Below are positions 18,551 through 26,773 of a stretch of DNA of 64,000 nt, piece by piece. The translations under genes and the position numbers were made by a program. Origin of the DNA: DASSSY01 sp035708205 (GTDB taxonomy: Bacteria > Bacteroidota > Bacteroidia > Chitinophagales > Chitinophagaceae); contig DASSSY010000004.1 in the NCBI GenBank assembly GCA_035708205.1, positions 310,001 to 374,000 of the forward strand, in the 5' to 3' direction. The first letter of the stretch is position 1, and the number at the start of each line of letters is the position of its first letter. The notes under the pieces were generated by a model. The model searched no databases. It saw nothing but the letters and a program-made list of their open reading frames with translations, and was not told where the DNA came from.

Positions 18551-19513
18551 ATGGGCGGAAATAAAATTCTAATATTAGGTGTCCAGCCACCACCGATTGG
18601 AGGAGTGACCATACATGTCAAAAGACTTTGTGAGCAATTGATGTATACAAGCTTTGACTGGGTATTTGCGGATATAAAGAAAACGTCTAAAATCCGAATT
18701 TTATCTGATTGCCTTGTTTATAAAAACATTCATTTACATTCTTCAAATCCATACCTCAGATTTTTAATAAGTGCTTTTTGTTTTTTATTCAGGAAAAGGC
18801 TTTTGGTGACTTTTCATGGTAATCTGGGGCGATATGGGCGGTTTAAGAATTGGTTGGATTGCCTGACCGCCAGGTATTGTTTTCTTCCTATCGTGTTAAA
18901 TGAAAACAGCCTGTCTATTGCTAAAAGGTTCAATAAAAAAGCTTTATTAATTACAGCATTTATTCCGGTAAAAGCAATTACGCCCTTGCAAGAACAATAT
19001 ATTGATCTGATAGAAATTTTAAAGAAGAACTGTAAACAAATATTTTGCACAAATGCGTCTTATGTGGGATTTGATGCCAACGGGAAAGAAATTTATCAAA
19101 TTACAGACGTAATTGCTGTTTTTAATAGCCAACCTCAAAAAGGACTTATTATTTCTGATCCATCAGGGAAATACAACTCTTATTTAAAGAGTCAGAATGT
19201 ATCTGTGGGCCGCAATATCATTCTTATTACAGAGCCTCATGACTTTAATGCCATAATAAAGCTTTCTGATGCAATGCTTAGATTTACAACGACGGATGGT
19301 GACTCTGTTTCTGTAAGAGAGGCCTTGTCTTTAAGAAAACCTGTTATTGCCACAAACGTAGTGTCCCGTCCTAGAGGTGTAACCCTTATTTCTCCTGATG
19401 TTAAGGATCTGGAAGATTTTTTAAATAGCAATAATATAAAGGCAGTCAGTGATGACGTAAAAATTGAGAATGCATTTGATGATCTACAAAATGTTTACAG
19501 ATCCATTTTGTAG
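18551..19513 (+). CDS. Glycosyltransferase, GT4-like
   Basis: A 320-residue GT-B-type protein. It begins KILILGVQPPPIGGVTIHVK, a good match to the glycine-rich loop of GT4 acceptor domains, and has LLVTFHGNLGRYGR near 90. The donor domain is poorly conserved, but GDSVSVREALSLRKPVIAT near 255 occupies the E-x7-E position. Base composition is AT-rich compared with both neighbours. The last 14 codons lie within the left arm and loop of a perfect inverted repeat, and the TAG stop is in the right arm. Donor and acceptor are unknown. Confidence 0.78.
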   Translation: MGGNKILILGVQPPPIGGVTIHVKRLCEQLMYTSFDWVFADIKKTSKIRILSDCLVYKNIHLHSSNPYLRFLISAFCFLFRKRLLVTFHGNLGRYGRFKNWLDCLTARYCFLPIVLNENSLSIAKRFNKKALLITAFIPVKAITPLQEQYIDLIEILKKNCKQIFCTNASYVGFDANGKEIYQITDVIAVFNSQPQKGLIISDPSGKYNSYLKSQNVSVGRNIILITEPHDFNAIIKLSDAMLRFTTTDGDSVSVREALSLRKPVIATNVVSRPRGVTLISPDVKDLEDFLNSNNIKAVSDDVKIENAFDDLQNVYRSIL

Positions 19514-19524
19514 ATCATCAAATG
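19473..19524. repeat. Perfect 21-bp inverted repeat with 10-base loop
   Basis: Left arm 19473-19493 and right arm 19504-19524 are exact reverse complements, separated by ten bases. The arms start CATTTGATGATC and end GATCATCAAATG. The structure covers the last codons and stop of the glycosyltransferase gene. No T-run follows on the plus strand, so it is not a standard intrinsic terminator, though so long a hairpin could still stop transcription or protect the mRNA 3' end. Confidence 0.9.
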
Positions 19525-19598
19525 GTAGTATTCCGGAAGTCTTGAGGTGTACCCTGAGGTCTTCAAGGGGCTGTCAGGTGTTTTTGTAATAATCCTCT

Positions 19599-19632
19599 TT
19601 TTGACCTCCAGTAAAAATATAATGTACTTTTG
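19599..19632 (+). promoter_or_regulatory. Promoter upstream of wecB (TTTTG-N21-TACTTTTG)
   Basis: TTTTG at 19599-19603 and TACTTTTG at 19625-19632 with 21 bases between match the Bacteroidota sigma-ABfr type promoter at both elements. The start of wecB is 30 bases downstream. This separates wecB and later genes from the preceding unit. Confidence 0.7.
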
Positions 19633-19661
19633 CTGTAATTAATTTTTAATAAAAGCAGTTC

Positions 19662-20795
19662 ATGAACATATCCATTATTGCGGGAGCACGCCCGAATTTT
19701 ATGAAAATTGCGCCTATCATTGAAGCTATAAAAACCGAGGCGTCAAAAGGCCAAAATATTCATTACCGCCTTATTCATACCGGTCAGCATTATGACAAAA
19801 ATATGAGCGGCAGTTTTTTTGAGGAATTGAACATTCCTGTGCCGGATGCCAATCTGAATTGTGGTGGTGGCTCCCAGGCGGAACAGGCTGGCAATATTAT
19901 GGTGGCGTTTGAAAAGGAGCTTCAGGAACACCCGGCCGATATTGTGCTTGTGGTCGGTGATGTGACTTCTACTCTGGCTTGTTCCATCGTGGCTAAGAAG
20001 CTCAATACGAAAGTGGCGCATGTGGAAGCCGGTATCCGTTCCAACGACCTGACGATGCCGGAAGAGATCAACCGTATGGTTACCGATAGTATTACCGATT
20101 ATTTCTTTACCACTTCCGGTATGGCCAATGAAAATCTCAGGAAAGCCGGCATTCCTGATAACAGGATTTTCTTTGTAGGCAATACGATGATTGATACTTT
20201 GATGAAAAACCGGTCCCGTTTCCGCCAGCCGGAAATATGGCAGGAGCTGGGCTTAAAGGACAAAGAATATCTGGTTATGACCCTCCACCGACCGGCAAAC
20301 GTGGATGAAGAGAACAAGCTGAAAGTCCTGATGGATGAAATTATTGCATCATCTGATCCATTGCCCTTAGTGTTCCCGGTGCATCCGCGCACGGCAAAAA
20401 TCCTTTCCAATTTAGGTATCGATCATCCTCGCCTGCACAAAATAGAACCCTTAGGCTATCTGGAGTTCAATTATTTGGTGGCACACGCCAAGGCTGTTCT
20501 TACCGATTCCGGCGGCATTACCGAAGAAACCAGCATTATGAATGTGCCTTGTATGACACTGAGGGATAATACCGAACGCCCGGAAACCATCACCTTAGGC
20601 ACAAATGAATTGCTGGGTACCGATCCTGGCGCTATTCGACTGGCAATGGAAAGGCTGTTCTCAGGGGAATGGAAGCAGGCACAGCCGATCCCGCTTTGGG
20701 ATGGGCATTGTGCGGAAAGGATCGTTACGGCCTTATTGGCGATTTCAAATGACCTGGCCCCGCTTTCCCAAAGAGGCGTTTCCGTCGGAGTGTAA
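19662..20795 (+). CDS. wecB: UDP-N-acetylglucosamine 2-epimerase (non-hydrolysing)
   Basis: Interconverts UDP-GlcNAc and UDP-ManNAc in the cytoplasm. The 377 residues show GARPNFMKIAPI at 7-18, HTGQHYD, VVGDVTSTLA, HVEAGIRS, PEEINRM, the His of LHRPANVD and SDSGGITEE followed by ERPE. Length and motif order are those of the non-hydrolysing enzyme. WbpI-type enzymes acting on modified UDP-GlcNAc uronates belong to the same family, so the substrate could differ. It has its own well-formed promoter and starts the final high-GC block of the polysaccharide locus. Confidence 0.95.
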   Translation: MNISIIAGARPNFMKIAPIIEAIKTEASKGQNIHYRLIHTGQHYDKNMSGSFFEELNIPVPDANLNCGGGSQAEQAGNIMVAFEKELQEHPADIVLVVGDVTSTLACSIVAKKLNTKVAHVEAGIRSNDLTMPEEINRMVTDSITDYFFTTSGMANENLRKAGIPDNRIFFVGNTMIDTLMKNRSRFRQPEIWQELGLKDKEYLVMTLHRPANVDEENKLKVLMDEIIASSDPLPLVFPVHPRTAKILSNLGIDHPRLHKIEPLGYLEFNYLVAHAKAVLTDSGGITEETSIMNVPCMTLRDNTERPETITLGTNELLGTDPGAIRLAMERLFSGEWKQAQPIPLWDGHCAERIVTALLAISNDLAPLSQRGVSVGV

Positions 20796-20854
20796 TTTTT
20801 AAATATTGTCCGGACCCGCAATAGTTACGTTCCTAAATAAACCTCTGTGATTAA

Positions 20855-22444
20855 TTGAGAAAACCATCCAGCTTGAACCTGCCCTTATATTTCCATACTA
20901 TCCGTAATCTTAAATGGCCTCAAATTCATTACCGGTTGCCTGTCTTAAGGAATTTTGGCCGTCAAGTGAGCAAAGAAGAGCTGAATAAGCAGCAGGCGGG
21001 TCAGATTACCGGCTGGACGCCTTCTGTTCCTTCAGTTGATTTATGGCAGGGAGGTTTGGCCTTTCGATTCTTGAATCAAACGCATATCTTCAGCAATGAG
21101 GTCGGTTGGGATTTCGCTGGCCATGGGCTGTTATGGGCCTATAATCTCAATTATTTTGAATTCCTGGTTCAGGAAAATATGGATAGCGACTTGGGTTTTA
21201 AGCTTATAGACCGATTTCTTGAACGATATGAGCAGTTAAAAATTGCTCATGATCCCTATCCTATCAGCCTGCGTCTGATTTTTTGGATCCGCTTCTTTAT
21301 CCGGCAAAATAATCCGCCTGATTTTAAATACCTTCTGGCGCTTCACGGGCAGGCAAAAGAATTACAGTCTAAGCTAGAGTTTCATATTCTGGGCAACCAT
21401 CTATTGGAAAACGCTTTTGCGTTATATATTTCGGGTTGCTACCTGTCGGATGGTTCGCTGTTGTATAAAGGTAGTCAGCTGCTCCGAACGCAGTTAAAGG
21501 AACAGGTATTACCGGATGGAGGACATTTTGAGCTTAGTCCCATGTATCATCAATTAATGCTCTACCGGTTGTTGGATGCCATTAATGTTGGCAGGTCATG
21601 CCCGGCCGTGAAGGGGAAAGCAATTCTTCCGTTATTGGAACATACGGCTTCTAAAATGCTGGCCTGGATGGAGAATATGTGCTTTTCAGACGGCTCATTT
21701 CCTTTATTTAATGATGCGGCTAATGGTATAGCGCCAATGCCTGTTGCTCTTGCCGCCTATGCCCGGCGGATGGGCATTGTTCAGGATGCTTGCGCATTAA
21801 AAGAATCAGGATATCGAAAATGGGCTGATGTAGATTGGGAGATGTTTATAGATGCCGGCCGGCCCGGCCCCAAATATCAGCCGGGCCATGCGCATTGTGA
21901 TGCCTTAAGCTTTGTTTTAAACATCAAAGGATACCCGGTTTTTGTAGATACCGGAACATCAATATATGGGGGGAACTCAAAGATCAGGCTGGCGGAAAAA
22001 AGTACGGCTGCACACAATACAGTCCAGGTTGATGAGCTGGAGCAAAGCGAGATATGGGGGGACTTTAGAATGGCGAGGCAAGCCGGTGTGCGTATTATCT
22101 CGGAAACTCAAAGTCGTCTGGATGCAGCGCATAACGGCTTCCGTTTTTCGAAGACCGAACACCGGCGGATATTTGAAAAAAAGCAAAATGCCATTTTAAT
22201 AACGGATTTGGTAAACGATAACGGCACAGCAAGATTTCATTTTCATCCGGGTATTAATATTGAATTTATTGATAACAATAAAGTGTCCTTCGGACATGGC
22301 ATGATCGAATTTGAGGGAAATTGCAGAATCAATGGATTTGATTATAAATTTGCGCCGCATTTTGGTGTCAGGGTTCCCGCTAAAGGCCTGGCGGTTACCT
22401 TTGAACGGGAATTAGCCTCAAAGGTTTCTTTTTCGGTTGAATGA
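20855..22444 (+). CDS. Heparinase II/III family protein
   Basis: A 529-residue protein of the heparinase II/III-like (alginate lyase-like) family: an alpha-helical toroid with a C-terminal beta-sandwich. NLKWPQIHYRLP opens it, HILGNHLLENAFAL (near 175) matches the conserved helical part, and the hallmark GHAHCDALSF (near 345) precedes FVDTGTSIYGGN. No signal peptide is visible, which is odd for a polysaccharide lyase. Initiation is at TTG 20855. Such genes occur beside wecB and WbuB-like transferases in other Bacteroidota surface-polysaccharide loci; the role there is not established to my knowledge. Confidence 0.88.
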   Translation: MRKPSSLNLPLYFHTIRNLKWPQIHYRLPVLRNFGRQVSKEELNKQQAGQITGWTPSVPSVDLWQGGLAFRFLNQTHIFSNEVGWDFAGHGLLWAYNLNYFEFLVQENMDSDLGFKLIDRFLERYEQLKIAHDPYPISLRLIFWIRFFIRQNNPPDFKYLLALHGQAKELQSKLEFHILGNHLLENAFALYISGCYLSDGSLLYKGSQLLRTQLKEQVLPDGGHFELSPMYHQLMLYRLLDAINVGRSCPAVKGKAILPLLEHTASKMLAWMENMCFSDGSFPLFNDAANGIAPMPVALAAYARRMGIVQDACALKESGYRKWADVDWEMFIDAGRPGPKYQPGHAHCDALSFVLNIKGYPVFVDTGTSIYGGNSKIRLAEKSTAAHNTVQVDELEQSEIWGDFRMARQAGVRIISETQSRLDAAHNGFRFSKTEHRRIFEKKQNAILITDLVNDNGTARFHFHPGINIEFIDNNKVSFGHGMIEFEGNCRINGFDYKFAPHFGVRVPAKGLAVTFERELASKVSFSVE

Positions 22445-22454
22445 TTATATTTTG

Positions 22455-23642
22455 ATGAAGCGAATTTTATACCTGACTTTTTATTTCGAACCTGATTTGA
22501 GCGCAGGCTCCTTTCGCAATACCTCTTTGGTTCGGGAGCTGGCCAGACAGGCTCAAGGAAAAGCGGTGATTGATGTTTTTACAACGATGCCTAATCGCTA
22601 CAGCACCTTTGAAGCCGAGGCCTCTGCGCGGGAAAACCATGGTAATTGTACGGTCAGGCGAATTGCCGTCCCCTTGCATCATAATGGCATGACCGATCAG
22701 GTGTTAGCTTACAGAACTTATTATTCGAAGGTTCGACAGCTTGCCGGCAAGCGGAAATATGACCTGGTGGTAGTGTCTTCATCAAGATTTTTTTCAGCAT
22801 ATTTAGGGTATTCCATTGCCAAAAAGCAGGGCATTCCCCTTTATTTGGACATCAGGGACATCTTTTATGATACCATGAAAGAAGTCCTGAAAAATAAATT
22901 GATCAAAATCAGCGTTTTACCTTTTCTGAAGCAAATTGAACGGAAAGTCTTTAACTATGCCGCCCATATTAATTTAATTTCAGGAGGGTTTAAATCCTAT
23001 TTTCAGGAGTATTCGAAAGCTTGCTATTCTAATTTTCCTAACGGCATTGATGATGTGTTCCTGGATCTGCCATCATCCGGGCAAAATCATAATGCTAAGA
23101 GGACCATTATGTATGCCGGTAATATTGGAGAAGGGCAGGGCTTGCATAAAATTATTCCCGGCGCGGCAAAGGCATTGGGACCGGGCTTTTCATTTATCAT
23201 TATTGGTGATGGCGGCGCAAAACAAAAACTGCTTGAGGCCATTCGTCAGAAAGGTGTGACAAACGTATCTATCCTGCCGCCCGTTCCCCGGAAAGAACTG
23301 TTGGAGAAATATCAAATGGCTGATTTTCTGATGATCCATTTAAATGATTACGAAGCCTTCAAGAAAGTGCTGCCGTCCAAAGTCTTTGAGCTTGGCGCTT
23401 TTGATAAGCCTATCATTGCCGGTGTTGCCGGTTTCGCTCATCAATTTATCAAGAATAATATTACTAACAGGATCTTGTTTATGCCCGGTGATGTCCGGGA
23501 GATGGTTAGCCTGCTCAAGAATTATACTTATAAAAATGAAAAAAGAACGGCTTTTATTGAGCAATTTAACCGGAGCAATATCAACAGGGAAATGGCTCAA
23601 TCTATGCTGAAATACCTGGGCGGTAGAATAGATATACATTAG
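22455..23642 (+). CDS. Glycosyltransferase family 4 protein, WbuB-like
   Basis: GT-B glycosyltransferase of 395 residues. The N-terminus MKRILYLTFYFEPDLSAGSF places a Rossmann strand before the acceptor loop; LYLDIRDIFYD near 135 and MYAGNIGEGQGLHKI near 218 mark the two domains, and LPSKVFELGAFDKPIIAGV near 310 holds the donor-binding Glu. The pattern resembles WbuB-type enzymes that add N-acetylfucosamine or related sugars to a lipid-linked GlcNAc. A TTG at 22437 would overlap the preceding gene; the ATG at 22455 fits the fold. It lies 10 bases after the heparinase-like gene. Confidence 0.9.
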   Translation: MKRILYLTFYFEPDLSAGSFRNTSLVRELARQAQGKAVIDVFTTMPNRYSTFEAEASARENHGNCTVRRIAVPLHHNGMTDQVLAYRTYYSKVRQLAGKRKYDLVVVSSSRFFSAYLGYSIAKKQGIPLYLDIRDIFYDTMKEVLKNKLIKISVLPFLKQIERKVFNYAAHINLISGGFKSYFQEYSKACYSNFPNGIDDVFLDLPSSGQNHNAKRTIMYAGNIGEGQGLHKIIPGAAKALGPGFSFIIIGDGGAKQKLLEAIRQKGVTNVSILPPVPRKELLEKYQMADFLMIHLNDYEAFKKVLPSKVFELGAFDKPIIAGVAGFAHQFIKNNITNRILFMPGDVREMVSLLKNYTYKNEKRTAFIEQFNRSNINREMAQSMLKYLGGRIDIH

Positions 23643-23725
23643 CCATAGGCTTTCTTGTTTGTCATGAAATCGTCAGGTATATTATCAAAATAAATCCTAA
23701 CTTCGCATGATATCCTGCAGAGGTG

Positions 23726-24715
23726 ATGGTTTACTTATTAGTCCTTGTTTTTCTATTTATAAGTTTAATGGTTTATTTCCGGATTGCTATGCATTACCGG
23801 ATCATCGACAAGCCTAATGACCGTAGTTCTCACCGTTCTTTTACTATCCGTGGTGCCGGTATTATTTTTTTAGTCGCCATCATTATTGCCTGGGGATTTC
23901 ATTTTCCCCAAGATACGCTGCCCACCCTGGCTGCCCTTTTAATTGGCGGGATCAGTTTCGTGGACGACCGCATTTCTCTTTCCAGGCGGTTGCGTATCCT
24001 GGTTCAGTTCCTGGCCGTCAGTGTGTTGTTTTATAAGCTCCATGTCTTTGAGCAATGCCCCCTCTTGGCTATCGTTCCTTTATTCGTGCTGGCTGTCGGG
24101 ATTATTAACGCCTATAATTTTATGGATGGCATCAACGGCATTACGGGATTATATAGCCTGGTGGTTCTGGGTAGCCTGCAATATGTCAATTTATATCTCA
24201 TCCATTTCGTTTTCCCGGATTTAATATGGTTTCCGATGCTGGCCTGCTTGGTATTTCTGTATTATAACTTCCGAATCAAAGCCAAATGCTTTGCCGGGGA
24301 TGTCGGCAGTATTTCCATGGCGTTTTGGATAGTATTTCTGATGCTTAAATTGGTGATGAATGGCGGTAGTTGGGGCTATATACTTTTTCTTTCCGTTTAT
24401 GGCATTGATTCGGTGTTGACAATCGTCCATCGTCTTCTGCGTAAAGAAAATATTTTTGAGCCGCACCGGATACATCTTTTTCAGCTGTTGGCCAATGAGG
24501 TAGGCTGGTCACATTTGACGGTTACTTCTATCTATGCTGTCGTTCAGGTCATTATCAGTGTTTTAGTGATTGGCCTGTTACCGGTAATGCCTGCCTATTT
24601 ATTGGCTTTGGTTATCCTGGTACCGCTTGTTGTGCTCTATTTGCTGATCAAACCGCGATTGATGCGGTTGATTAAATGTCCTTCACCGGTTCAGGCGACG
24701 CCCGTTTCATTATAA
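23726..24715 (+). CDS. WecA/MraY-family undecaprenyl-phosphate sugar-1-phosphate transferase
   Basis: Integral membrane enzyme that starts repeat-unit assembly by moving a HexNAc-1-phosphate to undecaprenyl phosphate. About 330 residues with roughly ten helices. Family motifs are IDKPNDRSSH near 30, the Asp pair in GISFVDD near 80, NAYNFMDGINGI near 133, KCFAGDVGS near 192, and HRIHLFQ near 248. It is WecA/WbpL-like rather than MraY because peptidoglycan genes are absent and the locus is for surface polysaccharide. GTG at 23723 is an alternative start. It closes the polysaccharide locus. Confidence 0.92.
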   Translation: MVYLLVLVFLFISLMVYFRIAMHYRIIDKPNDRSSHRSFTIRGAGIIFLVAIIIAWGFHFPQDTLPTLAALLIGGISFVDDRISLSRRLRILVQFLAVSVLFYKLHVFEQCPLLAIVPLFVLAVGIINAYNFMDGINGITGLYSLVVLGSLQYVNLYLIHFVFPDLIWFPMLACLVFLYYNFRIKAKCFAGDVGSISMAFWIVFLMLKLVMNGGSWGYILFLSVYGIDSVLTIVHRLLRKENIFEPHRIHLFQLLANEVGWSHLTVTSIYAVVQVIISVLVIGLLPVMPAYLLALVILVPLVVLYLLIKPRLMRLIKCPSPVQATPVSL

Positions 24716-24737
24716 ACATTGCTTAGCCCTATCCGCG

Positions 24738-24821
24738 TTGGGTTCCTGCCTGGAGAAAATAAATGCTTGTTGAAAGGATGCTGTCTTTTGCGCTGTTTAA
24801 CCCGAACCCAGATGCTCCAGG
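24738..24821. other. Two interleaved complementary segment pairs (possible RNA pseudoknot)
   Basis: TTGGGTTC at 24738-24745 can pair with GAACCCAG at 24804-24811 (seven Watson-Crick pairs plus one wobble), and CCTGGAG at 24749-24755 with CTCCAGG at 24815-24821 (seven pairs). The order A-B-A'-B' is that of a pseudoknot. It lies in the 240-base gap between the WecA-like gene and the DUF3817 gene. No known RNA family is recognised. Confidence 0.4.
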
Positions 24822-24928
24822 AAAGTAGGGAATGGCAACCAATGTAAAGGCCAATTCTTGTAATGTAATAAGTTTGTCAAATGTCACTGGTTGAGGTTCC
24901 CCGCCGGGGTTTTCAAGCTAAACCTGAT

Positions 24929-24936
24929 TAATTTTG
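24929..24936 (+). promoter_or_regulatory. -7 element TAATTTTG for the DUF3817 gene
   Basis: Full TAnnTTTG match 19 bases before the ATG at 24956. No TTG at the standard upstream distance. Confidence 0.45.
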
Positions 24937-24955
24937 CGACAAATATCAAAACGCC

Positions 24956-25279
24956 ATGACTAATAAGCTTTTGTCCAGGTTTTGTACTATCGCGCTTCTG
25001 GAAGGCATTTCGTATATTTTCTTGCTGGGCATTGCCATGCCGGTAAAATACCTTGGTGACAATCCGTTTTTGGTAAAATACGGCGGTTGGGCGCATGGTT
25101 TGCTGTTCGTAGCTTATATGGTCCTGCTGATCAGGCTGGCGATGCGCGATGACTGGAAAACGGGCCGGATCGCCCTGGCTTTTTTCGCCTCGCTTGTTCC
25201 GTTCGCACCTTTTTATGTGGAAAGAAAATTGAAAAAAGAAGCCCGTTTAAAGGCACAATTGGCTGCCGCTAAACCATAG
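24956..25279 (+). CDS. DUF3817 domain-containing integral membrane protein
   Basis: A 107-residue protein with three hydrophobic helices. The opening LLSRFCTIALLEGISYIFLL and the central KYGGWAHGLLFVAYMVLL are the conserved parts of DUF3817 (YdzA-like) proteins, and the end is basic and charged (VERKLKKE), as usual. Function is unknown. truA starts 18 bases downstream, but a promoter motif between them suggests separate initiation. Confidence 0.85.
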   Translation: MTNKLLSRFCTIALLEGISYIFLLGIAMPVKYLGDNPFLVKYGGWAHGLLFVAYMVLLIRLAMRDDWKTGRIALAFFASLVPFAPFYVERKLKKEARLKAQLAAAKP

Positions 25280-25292
25280 CAGCTTACTTTTG
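25259..25292 (+). promoter_or_regulatory. Promoter for truA (TTG-N23-TACTTTTG)
   Basis: TACTTTTG at 25285-25292 is a full -7 match, ending five bases before the truA ATG; a TTG lies 23 bases upstream at 25259-25261, slightly far. The placement predicts a leaderless or almost leaderless transcript. Confidence 0.5.
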
Positions 25293-25297
25293 CAGCT

Positions 25298-26044
25298 ATG
25301 CGCTATTTTTTAGAAGTTTCCTATAACGGCCTGGCGTTCCACGGTTCACAGATCCAGGGTGAATTGTCCACGGTTCAGTTGTCGGTTAACCGGGCGGTAT
25401 CCACAATTTTGCGGCAGCCTGTTGAAACATTCGGCGCCAGCCGCACGGATGAAGGCGTTCATGCTTTGAGTAATTTTTATCATTTCGACGCTGAAGACGG
25501 GCTTCCTGGGAATTTTGTTTACCGGATGAACGCCATTTTGCCTTTCGAGGTCGCCGTACTGGGATGTTATCTTCCCAAAGGCCAGGAAAATGCTAACGCC
25601 CGGTTTGACGCGCTAAGCCGGCATTACCGCTACCGGCTATACACTTCAAAAGATCCTTTTTTGCATCACCGCGCTTATTTTTATCCTTATAAGATTGACC
25701 GGGTATTGCTAAAGGAAACCGCCAACCTGTTGTTAGGGCGAAAGGATTTTACCTCTTTTTCCAAACGGAACACCCAAACCAGGACTTTCTTCTGCACGGT
25801 TGAAGAGGCTTGCTGGACGTTCGGGGAAAACACTTTTTGCTTTGATGTCCGGGCCAACCGTTTTCTTAGGGGCATGGTCAGGGCTTTGGTAGGCACACAA
25901 TTGCAGGTGGCCCGGGGCAAGATGACTTTAAGTGAATTTGAGGGTTTGTTTGGCCGGAGAGATTGCCGGTTAGCGGATTTCAGTGTACCGGGGTACGGCC
26001 TTTACCTGGAAAAGATTATTTATCCGGAAGGCTATTTTTTATAA
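25298..26044 (+). CDS. truA: tRNA pseudouridine(38-40) synthase TruA
   Basis: Converts uridines 38-40 of the tRNA anticodon arm to pseudouridine. The 248 residues carry RYFLEVSYNGLAFHGSQ at the start, the catalytic Asp51 in GASRTDEGVHAL, the RHYRYRLY strand and KRNTQTRTF, with the C-terminal NRFLRGMVRALVGTQL. Length is normal. Its last six bases overlap the end of the convergent yjjG-like gene, so the two transcripts run into each other. Confidence 0.96.
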   Translation: MRYFLEVSYNGLAFHGSQIQGELSTVQLSVNRAVSTILRQPVETFGASRTDEGVHALSNFYHFDAEDGLPGNFVYRMNAILPFEVAVLGCYLPKGQENANARFDALSRHYRYRLYTSKDPFLHHRAYFYPYKIDRVLLKETANLLLGRKDFTSFSKRNTQTRTFFCTVEEACWTFGENTFCFDVRANRFLRGMVRALVGTQLQVARGKMTLSEFEGLFGRRDCRLADFSVPGYGLYLEKIIYPEGYFL

Positions 26045-26737
26045 GATGGTCAGGAGTTCTTCCAGGCTGTTGATCTCATACGTTGGCATTTCAGCATGTT
26101 TTGTTTTGCGTACGTTATAAAATACCTGGTCCATACCAAAGGCCCGGGCGCCCAAAACATCGGCTTCCAGGGCATCGCCGATCATCAGGCTGGTGGATAC
26201 ATCGGCATCTGTTTCCCTGAGCGCGAAATCAAATATTCTGGCATCAGGTTTCAACGCACCGCAGTTTTGTGAAGTGATCATTTTGCCGAAATAGCCGTCG
26301 ATGCCGGATTGTTTCAGCTTCATCCATTGGGTTTGCTCAAAGCCGTTGGTGATTAAATGCAGCCGGTAGTCTTTGTTTTGACAGTACTTCAACAATTCCT
26401 CGGCAAAAGGCATTAAAGCGCTTTGCTGCGGAAGCTGTTGCAGGTAAGCGTCGCTTAAATCCACGGCCAGCGCATGGTCCCGAATGTCAAAGGATATAAG
26501 GGTATGCCAGAACCGTTTCCATCTTAATTGTTCCCTGTTGACCTGGCCCTTGCGGAAACGGGTCCAGAATTTGTCATTTTGCTGCTCAAAGTGATCCTGG
26601 AAGCTTTCCAGGCTGCTCACGCCTTTGGGTTCCAGCCTGAAATCCTCAAACAATTGTTTCAGAACGGCTCTCGAATTTTGTTCAAAATCCCAAAGGGTAT
26701 GGTCCAGGTCAAAGAACAAATGTTTGTAGTTTTTCAT
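26039..26737 (-). CDS. yjjG: YjjG-family noncanonical pyrimidine nucleotidase (HAD superfamily)
   Basis: HAD-superfamily phosphatase of 232 residues expected to hydrolyse pyrimidine nucleoside monophosphates, including noncanonical ones. HAD motif I is FFDLDHTLWDF (nucleophile Asp in DLD), motif II is LITNGFEQTQ, motif III includes the Lys of GALKPD, and motif IV is MIGDALEADV. The FSRFGxFxxxx-type cap is helical. The start at 26737 (MKNYKHLFFD) fits better than an ATG four codons upstream. It follows DoxX and DUF4286 genes on the same strand and overlaps truA tail to tail. Confidence 0.9.
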   Translation of the reverse strand: MKNYKHLFFDLDHTLWDFEQNSRAVLKQLFEDFRLEPKGVSSLESFQDHFEQQNDKFWTRFRKGQVNREQLRWKRFWHTLISFDIRDHALAVDLSDAYLQQLPQQSALMPFAEELLKYCQNKDYRLHLITNGFEQTQWMKLKQSGIDGYFGKMITSQNCGALKPDARIFDFALRETDADVSTSLMIGDALEADVLGARAFGMDQVFYNVRKTKHAEMPTYEINSLEELLTIL

Positions 26738-26773
26738 AAGCTTCCTCAAAGACCGTCAGGAATAAAGCGTAAA

